A stretch of 5,964 nucleotides of DNA from Angelakisella sp. (GTDB taxonomy: Bacteria; Bacillota; Clostridia; Oscillospirales; Ruminococcaceae). The notes under the pieces were generated by a model. It did not search any database, was not told where the DNA came from, and worked only from the letters and a program-made list of their open reading frames with translations. Of this stretch, positions 1-5,443 are shown piece after piece (positions within the stretch are counted from its first letter, which is position 1; the number at the start of each line of letters is the position of its first letter). The position numbers and the translations under genes are program-made. Location: assembly GCA_022795575.1 (NCBI GenBank), contig JAAWGY010000159.1, positions 1-5,964 on the forward strand. Reading direction: 5' to 3'.

Positions 1-9
1 GGGGAGTTT

Positions 10-91
10 CGCTCCTGCGGGAGCGACCAGGGCCTGCGCGGCCCTGGACCTGCGGCCCGGTAGCCCGGGCGGGCACAACCTGTGGGACAGG
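10..91 (+). other. Hairpin-rich leader upstream of the pgi-like gene
   Basis: Four consecutive inverted repeats can be read directly. Positions 10-15 pair with 20-25 (6 bp) around a TGCG loop closed by C-G, which is a UNCG-type tetraloop in RNA. Positions 27-34 pair with 40-47 (8 bp, loop TGCGC). Positions 55-60 pair with 65-70 (6 bp, loop TAGC). Positions 79-83 pair with 87-91 (5 bp, loop GGG). The hexamer CCTGCG recurs at 14, 33 and 49. No T-tract follows any stem on either strand, so these are not classical intrinsic terminators. The frame of the downstream gene is open back to the window edge, but the composition is not protein-like and the gene has its own ribosome binding site further down. 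The region could be a structured 5' leader, the tail of an upstream transcript or a dispersed palindromic repeat. Confidence 0.45.
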
Positions 92-120
92 CCGCTGCGA
101 AAAACTCACCCATACACGCA

Positions 121-127
121 AAAGGAG
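121..127 (+). promoter_or_regulatory. Ribosome binding site of the pgi-like gene
   Basis: AAAGGAG lies 9 nt before the ATG at 137. It decides the start, because the reading frame is open upstream to the window edge with no in-frame stop. No convincing -35/-10 promoter pair is visible between the hairpins and this site. Confidence 0.8.
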
Positions 128-136
128 AACATACCA

Positions 137-1414
137 ATGGACAGAAGCATTACCTTGACCTATACCGACCTCCGGGGCGTCATCGCCCCCGGCGAGCTGG
201 AGGAGCGCTGCCGCCAAGCTGCACCTATCCTGTCCCGCGCCGTCGCCGGCGACCCCCAGTACGCCGGCTTCACCGGCTGGCGCACCGTGGACGAAAGCGC
301 CGGCCCCGACCGTGTCGCCTTCCTCCAGCAGCAGGCCCGCCGCGTCCGCCAGGACGCCGATGCCTTCGTCACCATCGGCATCGGCGGCTCCAACCAGTCC
401 TCCCGCGCCGCCATCAAAGCCCTGCGCCCCCAGGACGGCCCCGCCATGCTCTGGTCCGGCAATACCATCTCCGCCCGGGAAATGGCCGATACCCTGGCCC
501 GGCTGGACAGCTACAAGTCGGTCTATATCAACTGTATCGCCAAAAACTTCGAGACCCTGGAACCCGGCATCGCCTTCCGCGTCCTCCGCCAGTACCTGGA
601 GCGCCGCTATGGCGAACAGGAGGCCGCAAAACGGATCTTCGCCACCGGCACCCCCGGCAGTACCCTCCACCAGCTGTGTAAGGACCACGGCTATACCTTC
701 CTCACCTTCCCGGAACGGGTGGGCGGCCGCTTCTCGGTCCTCTCCGATGTGGGCCTCTTCCCCATGGCGGTGGCCGGCATCGATATTGCCGCCGTCACCG
801 ACGGAATGCGGATGATGCGGGACCGGATCTTTGCCCAGCCGGCGGAGGAAAACATCGCCCTGCGCTATGCCGCCATCCGTAAGCTGCTGCTGGAAAAGGG
901 CTACGCCATGGAGATGCTGGCCTTCTTCGAGCCCCGGCTGGACTTCTTCGCCAAGTGGTGGGTGCAAACCTTCGCCGAAAGCGAGGGCAAGGACGATACC
1001 GCCCTTTACCCCATCGTCTCCAGCAATTCGGAGGACCTCCACGCCGTGGGCCAGTACGTCCAGCAGGGCCGCCCCATCCTCTTCGAGACCTTCCTTACCG
1101 TGGCGGAACGCGACGCCAGCGTCCGCATCCCCCCGGAGGCCAAGAAGGATTACTTCGATTACCTCACCGGCAAGGACTTCTGGGACATCAACAACGCCGC
1201 CCGCAAGGGCACCTTTGCCGCCCACAGCCAGCGGGGTATCCCCTGCCTGGAGTTCACCATCCCCGCCATCGACGCCCACACCCTGGGCCAGCTGTATTAT
1301 TACTTCATCTTCTCCTGCTACCTCTCCTGCGAGCTGTTGGGGGTGAACCCCTTCGACCAGCCCGGTGTGGAGGCCTACAAGCACCAGATGTTCCGGCTGC
1401 TTGGAAAATATTGA
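137..1414 (+). CDS. pgi: Glucose-6-phosphate isomerase family protein, altered phosphate loop
   Basis: The protein has 425 aa, close to the short bacterial PGI form of about 450 aa. PGI interconverts glucose-6-phosphate and fructose-6-phosphate in the cytoplasm by ring opening and proton transfer. Two SIS folds are recognisable: GIGGS at residues 81-85, and the GGRFSVLS signature at 196-203, whose Arg198 is the conserved Arg of the family. The Glu of the Q/E-S-x-GK motif is Glu281, the SEDLHAVGQ segment carries the conserved His302, and the C-terminal FDQPGVEAYK motif ends in Lys415. All catalytic positions I can place are therefore present. The odd part is the phosphate loop, normally SK(T/S)xTTxE, which here reads AKNFETLE (135-142). 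The leading Ser is Ala, the next Ser/Thr is Asn, and one Thr is Glu. This suggests weaker binding of a standard 6-phosphate or a different substrate. The start is set by the ribosome binding site at 121-127. It is the first gene of the apparent operon. Family assignment is firm; the substrate is not. Confidence 0.9.
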   Translation: MDRSITLTYTDLRGVIAPGELEERCRQAAPILSRAVAGDPQYAGFTGWRTVDESAGPDRVAFLQQQARRVRQDADAFVTIGIGGSNQSSRAAIKALRPQDGPAMLWSGNTISAREMADTLARLDSYKSVYINCIAKNFETLEPGIAFRVLRQYLERRYGEQEAAKRIFATGTPGSTLHQLCKDHGYTFLTFPERVGGRFSVLSDVGLFPMAVAGIDIAAVTDGMRMMRDRIFAQPAEENIALRYAAIRKLLLEKGYAMEMLAFFEPRLDFFAKWWVQTFAESEGKDDTALYPIVSSNSEDLHAVGQYVQQGRPILFETFLTVAERDASVRIPPEAKKDYFDYLTGKDFWDINNAARKGTFAAHSQRGIPCLEFTIPAIDAHTLGQLYYYFIFSCYLSCELLGVNPFDQPGVEAYKHQMFRLLGKY

Positions 1415-1428
1415 ACGATACAGCCCAA

Positions 1429-1449
1429 GGAGGGAGATTTACTTCCTCC
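1429..1449 (+). other. Intergenic hairpin between the pgi-like gene and the aldolase gene
   Basis: GGAGGGAG (1429-1436) pairs with CTTCCTCC (1442-1449) through 8 bp including one G-U, with loop ATTTA. The left arm holds a Shine-Dalgarno-like GGAGG that would be hidden in the stem. The real site for the next gene lies downstream and outside the stem. No T-run follows directly; the five Ts at 1464-1468 are 14 nt away, so termination is unlikely. It may affect mRNA processing or stability. Confidence 0.4.
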
Positions 1450-1456
1450 CCGTCAG

Positions 1457-1463
1457 AAAGGAG
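1457..1463 (+). promoter_or_regulatory. Ribosome binding site of the aldolase gene
   Basis: AAAGGAG lies 8 nt before the ATG at 1472. It supports that start and lies just outside the preceding hairpin. Confidence 0.8.
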
Positions 1464-1471
1464 TTTTTATC

Positions 1472-2626
1472 ATGCCATTGGTTCCGCTTCGCCCTGTTCT
1501 GGAGGCCGCAGAGGCCCACGGCTACGCCCAGGGGGCGTTTAACGTCAACGCTGTCTGCCAGGCCAAGGCCGTTATCGAGGTCCACGAGATGCTCCGCTCC
1601 CCCGCCATCCTCCAGGGGGCAGACCTGGCCAACGCCTTTATGGGGGGCCGTGCAGACTTCCAGAACGGCACCCTGGAGGACAAAAAACGGGGGGCCAAAA
1701 ACATCGCCGACGCCGTCCGCAAATACGGCGAAGCAAGCCCCATCCCGGTGGTGCTCCACCTGGACCACGGCCGGGACTTCGATTCCTGCGTCGCCGCCAT
1801 CGAGGGTGGCTATACCTCGGTGATGATCGACGGCTCCTCCCTGCCCTATGAGGAGAATGTGGAGCTCACCCGGGAGGTGGTGAAGTACGCCCATCCCCGG
1901 GGGGTAAGCGTGGAGGGGGAGCTGGGGGTGCTGGCCGGGGTGGAGGACCACGTCTTTGCCGCCAATTCCACCTACACCAACCCCCTAACCGCCGTGGATT
2001 TCCTGAAAAAGACCGGGGCCGACGCCCTGGCCATCAGCTACGGCACCATGCACGGCGCCAGCAAGGGCAAGGATGTAAAGCTCCGCCGGGAGATCCCCAC
2101 CGCCATCCGGGAGTGCCTGAACCACGAGGGAATCAGCGCCTTCCTGGTCTCCCACGGCTCCTCCACCGTCCCCCAGTATATTGTGGACGAGATCAACGCC
2201 CTGGGCGGGGATATCCAGAACGCCTACGGCATCAGCAAGGACGAGCTGCGGGCCGCCATCCCCTGCGGCATCCGCAAGATCAACGTGGATACCGATATCC
2301 GGCTGGCCGTCACCCGCAACCTCCGGGAGCTGTTCCGGGACTGCCCCGCTTTGAGGGACGATCCCGTGGTGGGCCCTGTCTGGAGGCTGTTGGACGAAAA
2401 GCGCGCCGCCTTTGATCCCCGGGCTTTCCTGCCCCCCATTATGGACACCGTGATGTACGGCACCGGGGAGGGCCCCGCTTTGGCCGCTGTCACCGGCGCC
2501 ATCGAGCGGGGCGTCAGGGAGGCGGTGGGCACCCTCATTGTGGAGTTCGGCTCGGTGGGCCGGTACCCCCTGGTGCGGATGGACACCCTGGAGGAGATGA
2601 TCCGCCGCTACAAGGAGGGTGTGTAG
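1472..2626 (+). CDS. fba: Class II fructose-bisphosphate aldolase family protein
   Basis: The protein has 384 aa. Class II aldolases are zinc-dependent cytoplasmic enzymes that cleave a ketose-1,6-bisphosphate into dihydroxyacetone phosphate and an aldehyde, or run in reverse. The N-terminal GAFNVN (21-26) is typical. The HLDHG motif (96-100) gives the catalytic Asp98 and zinc ligand His99. VEGELG (147-152), the YGTMHG motif with His194 and the SHGSSTVPQ motif with His228 follow, and KINVDTD (269-275) supplies the substrate-binding Asn and Asp. The HGSS-VPQ form and the DIQNAYG and RKINVDTDIRLA segments resemble the longer Calvin-cycle-type class II aldolases rather than the short tagatose-bisphosphate type. 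After the usual FDPRAFL block (from 314) the chain runs on for about 70 residues, which looks longer than usual for this family. The stop is 1 nt before the kinase ATG, implying translational coupling. Which ketose bisphosphate it cleaves cannot be told from sequence. Confidence 0.88.
   Translation: MPLVPLRPVLEAAEAHGYAQGAFNVNAVCQAKAVIEVHEMLRSPAILQGADLANAFMGGRADFQNGTLEDKKRGAKNIADAVRKYGEASPIPVVLHLDHGRDFDSCVAAIEGGYTSVMIDGSSLPYEENVELTREVVKYAHPRGVSVEGELGVLAGVEDHVFAANSTYTNPLTAVDFLKKTGADALAISYGTMHGASKGKDVKLRREIPTAIRECLNHEGISAFLVSHGSSTVPQYIVDEINALGGDIQNAYGISKDELRAAIPCGIRKINVDTDIRLAVTRNLRELFRDCPALRDDPVVGPVWRLLDEKRAAFDPRAFLPPIMDTVMYGTGEGPALAAVTGAIERGVREAVGTLIVEFGSVGRYPLVRMDTLEEMIRRYKEGV
2612..2618 (+). 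promoter_or_regulatory. Ribosome binding site deciding the kinase start
   Basis: AAGGAGG inside the end of the aldolase gene lies 9 nt before the ATG at 2628. An in-frame GTG at 2619 directly abuts this site and so cannot be served by it, which makes 2628 the start. Confidence 0.85.
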
Positions 2627-2627
2627 C

Positions 2628-3800
2628 ATGGCCGGCAAGCTGCTCATCGTCCACGGCGGCGGCCCCACCGCCGTTATCAACTGCTCCCTCTACGGCACTG
2701 TCACCGAGGCGGTAAGGAGCGGCCGTGTCGACGGCGTTTACGCCGCCAACGGCGGCATGGGGGGGCTGCTCCGGGAGGACTTTATCCGGCTGGACACCCT
2801 GCCGGAGAGCACCCTGGCCGCCCTCCTTACCACCCCCGGCTCCGCCATCGGCACCAGCCGGGACGCCATGGAGGCCCCGGAGTACGCCCGGGCGGCGGAG
2901 GTCATCGGCAAAAACGGCTTCGATTTCCTCCTCTGCAACGGCGGCAACGGCACCATGGATACCTGCGGCAAGATATACGAGGCCTGCCGGGGCGCCGGTA
3001 CCCCTGTGCTGGTGGCCGGCATCCCCAAAACGGTGGATAACGACCTGGCCGTCACCGACCACGCCCCGGGCTTTGCCAGCGCCGCCCGGTACATCGCCGG
3101 GGTGACGCGGGAGATCTGCGCCGACGTCCGGGGGCTGCCCATCCACGTCAGCGTCATCGAGGCCATGGGCCGCAACGCCGGCTGGATCACCGCCGCAGCA
3201 GCCTTGGCCCGCCAGGACGGCGACATCGGCCCCGACCTCATCTACCTGCCGGAGCGGGACTTTGACGAGGCCGCCTTCCTCCGGGACGTGGAAAGGCTTT
3301 GGGCCCGGGGCAAGGGTGTGGTGGCAGTGGTAAGCGAGGGGCTCCACGGCCCCGGCGGCAAGCCGCTGGTGCCCCCCATCTTCCAGACGGGGCGGTCCAC
3401 CTACTTCGGGGATATCTCCGCCCATCTGGCCCAGCTGGTCATCCGGGAGCTGGGCATCAAGGCCCGGAGCGAAAAGCCGGGGCTGATGAACCGCAGCAGC
3501 ATCAGCTGGCGCTCCCCGGTGGACTGCCGGGAGGCGGAGGAGGCCGGCCGGGCGGCGGTGCAGGCGGTGCTGTCGGGACAGACCGGGGTGATGCCCGCCA
3601 TCCGCCGGCTGAGCAGCGAGCCCTACGAGACAGAGCTGTTCCTGGCCCCCATCCGGGAGGTGATGCTCACCGAGCGCACCATGCCGGCGGAGTACATCAA
3701 CGAGGCGGGCAACGGCGTCACCGAGGCGTACTGCGCGTGGCTCCGCCCCCTGCTGGGGGAGCCGCTGCCGGTGATGGCCAACCTAAGGGGAGGCTGCTGA
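2628..3800 (+). CDS. 6-phosphofructokinase family protein (PPi-PFK-like clade, predicted ATP user)
   Basis: The protein has 390 aa from the ATG at 2628. PFK family enzymes phosphorylate fructose-6-phosphate at C1, using ATP or pyrophosphate. The glycine-rich HGGGPTAVIN (9-18) opens the phosphoryl-donor site. PKTVDND (133-139) gives the catalytic base Asp137 and a Lys134 typical of PPi-dependent and related enzymes. EAMGRNAGW (178-186) is the substrate-binding MGR motif, with SEG at 236-238 (Glu237) and conserved Args at about 280 and 289. Overall it resembles clostridial PPi-PFK, whose donor motif is usually GGND-S-MDT. Here it is GGNGTMDT (105-112), with Gly108 where the pyrophosphate-selecting Asp (E. 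coli position 104) is expected. Gly at this site together with Lys at position 124 is the pattern of the ATP-using 'X-type' group, so ATP use is predicted. The His that binds the sugar 6-phosphate in E. coli PfkA is Leu286 here. One nt separates it from each neighbouring gene. Donor and sugar substrate are unproven. Confidence 0.85.
   Translation: MAGKLLIVHGGGPTAVINCSLYGTVTEAVRSGRVDGVYAANGGMGGLLREDFIRLDTLPESTLAALLTTPGSAIGTSRDAMEAPEYARAAEVIGKNGFDFLLCNGGNGTMDTCGKIYEACRGAGTPVLVAGIPKTVDNDLAVTDHAPGFASAARYIAGVTREICADVRGLPIHVSVIEAMGRNAGWITAAAALARQDGDIGPDLIYLPERDFDEAAFLRDVERLWARGKGVVAVVSEGLHGPGGKPLVPPIFQTGRSTYFGDISAHLAQLVIRELGIKARSEKPGLMNRSSISWRSPVDCREAEEAGRAAVQAVLSGQTGVMPAIRRLSSEPYETELFLAPIREVMLTERTMPAEYINEAGNGVTEAYCAWLRPLLGEPLPVMANLRGGC
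3786..3793 (+). promoter_or_regulatory. Ribosome binding site of the ankyrin-like gene
   Basis: AGGGGAGG, inside the end of the kinase gene, lies 8 nt before the ATG at 3802. It shows that the small middle gene is translated as part of the operon. Confidence 0.75.
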
Positions 3801-3801
3801 C

Positions 3802-4491
3802 ATGACCGACCTGGAGCTGAGGAAGCTTACCACCGTCATCCAAAGCCAGCTTGCCGACGCCGCCGTGCCGGACGGGGAGATCCTGCGGAGGGTGCAGGAG
3901 GTGCCGGAGCTGCTGGGGGCAAAGCTCCCCTCCAGCGCCAACCTCTTTCTGGCGGCGGTAAGCTGGGACCGCTTCGGATTGGCAAAGGCCGTGGCGGCCA
4001 TGGGTGCGGATATCCACTGGCGGTGCGAGGCCAGCGGCATCGGGGGCAACGCCCTAAACGCCGCCCGCACCCCGGAGCAGGCGGAGGAGCTGCTGGCCAT
4101 GGGGGTGGAGATTGAGCGGAACCTGTCGCTGCGCCACCCCTGCCAAAACCCCGCCATCACCTCGGCGAGCCGCAACAAGCCGGAGATGATGCGGTACTGG
4201 CTGCAAAAGCAGTCCCAACTCTTCGCCGGGGAGCCGGAGTATTTGCAGCAGCTGTTTTACGCCGCCATCCGTGTGGCGTCGATGTTCAACCAGTACAATA
4301 CGCTGGCGGTGATTATCGCCGACGACCAGCTGTTCCCCCTCTTAAAGGAGATCTACGCCGGGGAGGACACCGCCGATTCCATCAAGCTGTACCAAAGCGC
4401 CCTGCGGCGCATCAAGGACGAGGGCCTGGAGCCCCGGAAGAAGGAGCTGCGCAAGGTCCTGAACGCCCGCAGGAAGGAGCTGTCCCAATGA
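3802..4491 (+). CDS. Ankyrin-like repeat protein of unknown function
   Basis: The protein has 229 aa. I recognise no enzyme family. Residues about 47-75 (AAVSWDRFGLAKAVAAMGAD), 82-106 (NALNAARTPEQAEELLAMG) and 116-137 (NPAITSASRNKPEMMRYWL) read like degenerate ankyrin units: an A/S-rich first helix, then a second helix ending in a G-A-D or M-G turn. The last 35 or so residues are rich in Lys, Arg and Glu and probably helical. There is no signal peptide or membrane segment, so it is likely cytoplasmic. It begins 1 nt after the kinase stop with a good ribosome binding site and ends 25 nt before the TPI-like start, so it is embedded in the metabolic operon. A scaffold or a regulator of the neighbouring enzymes is possible by position only. 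The repeat call is by eye; another alpha-helical repeat fold could look the same. Confidence 0.7.
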   Translation: MTDLELRKLTTVIQSQLADAAVPDGEILRRVQEVPELLGAKLPSSANLFLAAVSWDRFGLAKAVAAMGADIHWRCEASGIGGNALNAARTPEQAEELLAMGVEIERNLSLRHPCQNPAITSASRNKPEMMRYWLQKQSQLFAGEPEYLQQLFYAAIRVASMFNQYNTLAVIIADDQLFPLLKEIYAGEDTADSIKLYQSALRRIKDEGLEPRKKELRKVLNARRKELSQ

Positions 4492-4502
4492 TCGTTACCA
4501 AG

Positions 4503-4508
4503 AAAGGA
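4503..4508 (+). promoter_or_regulatory. Ribosome binding site deciding the TPI-like start
   Basis: AAAGGA lies 8 nt before the ATG at 4517. A second in-frame ATG at 4508 overlaps this site and has no site of its own, so 4517 is preferred. The resulting N-terminus (MKYIFLNLK) also matches TPI, where the Asn-x-Lys strand lies very near the start. Confidence 0.75.
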
Positions 4509-4516
4509 TGCTGTTT

Positions 4517-5356
4517 ATGAAATATATCTTTCTCAACCTCAAGCGGTTCGATATCCCCCCGGAGTTAGGAGGGGTGAACCGGCTGGCCCCTCTGCCCAAA
4601 TGGGGCTGGGCCATCGTCACCGGCGTTCAGGAAAAGCTCTGCCCCCTGGTGAAGGAATGCCGCTTCCCCATCTTTTTCCCGGAGGCCCATATCCTGGGGG
4701 CTAACGCTGCCCTGATGCCCGATTCCCCGGTGGAGCTGGGGTGCCAGGGGGTGTTCCGTCAGGACACCGCCGCGGGGGGCAACTTCGGGGCCTTTACCAC
4801 CAACCGCACCGCCCGCGTCGCCGCCGTCATGGGGTGCCAGTGGACCATGATCGGCCACTGCGAGGAGCGGCGGGACAAGGCGGGCATCCTGGCGGAGGCC
4901 GGCGTCACCGATACCGCCCCTGTAAACCGCATCCTGAACCAGGAGGTCCGCCGGGCCATTGAGGCAGGGCTCAACGTCCTTTACTGCATCGGGGAGACCG
5001 CCGAGGAATCCCCCCGCCGGGACGAGGTGCTGCGGGAGCAGCTCACCATCGGCCTGGAGGGGGTGGACACCACCGGCGGCAAGGTGGTCATCGCCTACGA
5101 GCCGGTGTGGGCCATCGGCCCCGGCAAGACCCCTCCGGGGAGGGAGTTCATCCAGGAGGTGGCCCGGGTCATCGGGGACATCACCGGCGGCCTGGACGTG
5201 GTGTACGGCGGGGGCCTAAAGGCGGATAACGCCGAGATGCTGGCCTCCATCCCGGAGATTGCCGGGGGCCTCATCGCCCTTACCCGCTTTACCGGGGAGA
5301 TCGGCTTCTACCCGGAGGAGTACCTGGAGATCATCCGGCTTTATTTGGGGAAATAA
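4517..5356 (+). CDS. tpiA: Divergent triosephosphate isomerase family protein
   Basis: The protein has 279 aa against about 250 for typical TPI, which interconverts dihydroxyacetone phosphate and glyceraldehyde-3-phosphate. The TIM barrel is clear. Asn7-x-Lys9 matches the N-x-K of the first strand. IGHCEERR (112-119) matches IGHSERR with catalytic His114, but Ser is Cys and one Glu is extra. AYEPVWAIGPGKTP (193-206) carries catalytic Glu195 and an intact flexible loop 6. The end of the barrel departs from consensus. Loop 7, usually YGGS, is YGGG (230-233), losing the phosphate-binding Ser. Loop 8, usually L-V-GG-A-S-L, is LIALTRF (252-258), losing both glycines that hold the phosphate. The usual GAFTGE segment is GAFTTN (91-96) after an inserted Gly-rich stretch. 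Chemistry therefore looks preserved while phosphate recognition looks changed, as in the PGI-like protein of this operon. It follows the ankyrin-like gene by 25 nt. An isomerase for a different triose is plausible; ordinary TPI activity is not excluded. Confidence 0.85.
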   Translation: MKYIFLNLKRFDIPPELGGVNRLAPLPKWGWAIVTGVQEKLCPLVKECRFPIFFPEAHILGANAALMPDSPVELGCQGVFRQDTAAGGNFGAFTTNRTARVAAVMGCQWTMIGHCEERRDKAGILAEAGVTDTAPVNRILNQEVRRAIEAGLNVLYCIGETAEESPRRDEVLREQLTIGLEGVDTTGGKVVIAYEPVWAIGPGKTPPGREFIQEVARVIGDITGGLDVVYGGGLKADNAEMLASIPEIAGGLIALTRFTGEIGFYPEEYLEIIRLYLGK

Positions 5357-5372
5357 ACCGCCTAAGACAGAA

Positions 5373-5422
5373 GCTGCTTCTCCGCCCTCCGCGCCAACCG
5401 GCGCGGAGGGGGAAGCGGCAGC
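5373..5422 (+). other. Strong GC-rich hairpin between the TPI-like and LarA-like genes
   Basis: A perfect 11-bp stem pairs 5385-5395 with 5400-5410 around an AACC loop. Outer pairing of 5373-5377 with 5418-5422, and a short TTC/GAA contact, can extend it across an internal loop to about 50 nt. The sequence after it (CACAAAGAAGG) has no T-run, so it is not a standard intrinsic terminator, and the next ribosome binding site follows within 6 nt. Likely roles are mRNA processing, 3'-end protection of the upstream message or differential expression of the LarA-like gene. The whole 87-nt gap holds nothing else that I can recognise. Confidence 0.6.
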
Positions 5423-5427
5423 CACAA

Positions 5428-5435
5428 AGAAGGAG
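5428..5435 (+). promoter_or_regulatory. Ribosome binding site of the LarA-like gene
   Basis: AGAAGGAG lies 8 nt before the ATG at 5444 and just outside the extended hairpin. Confidence 0.8.
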
Positions 5436-5443
5436 AAGAAACG

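Noticed and set aside
2..136. N-terminal extension of the pgi-like protein to the window edge
   Set aside because: The frame is open, but the translation is not PGI-like, the DNA is full of hairpins, and a clear ribosome binding site precedes the ATG at 137.
82..681. Open reading frame in another + frame over the pgi-like gene
   Set aside because: It is Arg/Pro-rich with no family resemblance, overlaps a well-supported gene, and is explained by the high-GC third codon position of the real frame.
2619..2627. GTG at 2619 as kinase start (3 residues longer)
   Set aside because: The ribosome binding site at 2612-2618 directly abuts it, while the ATG at 2628 is 9 nt away and begins just before the first strand of the fold.
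1985..3425. Long antisense open frames (1985-2680 and 2535-3425)
   Set aside because: They lie opposite the aldolase and kinase, are low-complexity Gly/Ala/Val/His-rich and have no recognisable motif. They are codon-bias shadows.
4508..4516. ATG at 4508 as TPI-like start
   Set aside because: It overlaps the AAAGGA site and has no upstream ribosome binding site. The ATG at 4517 has ideal spacing and a TPI-like N-terminus.
137..5356. A sulfoglycolytic (sulfo-EMP) operon
   Set aside because: The known sulfo-EMP isomerase, kinase and aldolase belong to different families from those seen here, and there is no sulfoquinovosidase or sulfolactaldehyde reductase in the window. A sulfonated substrate is only one of several guesses.
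5385..5410. Intrinsic terminator after the TPI-like gene
   Set aside because: There is no T-run after the stem on either strand, and another gene starts 34 nt later in the same direction.
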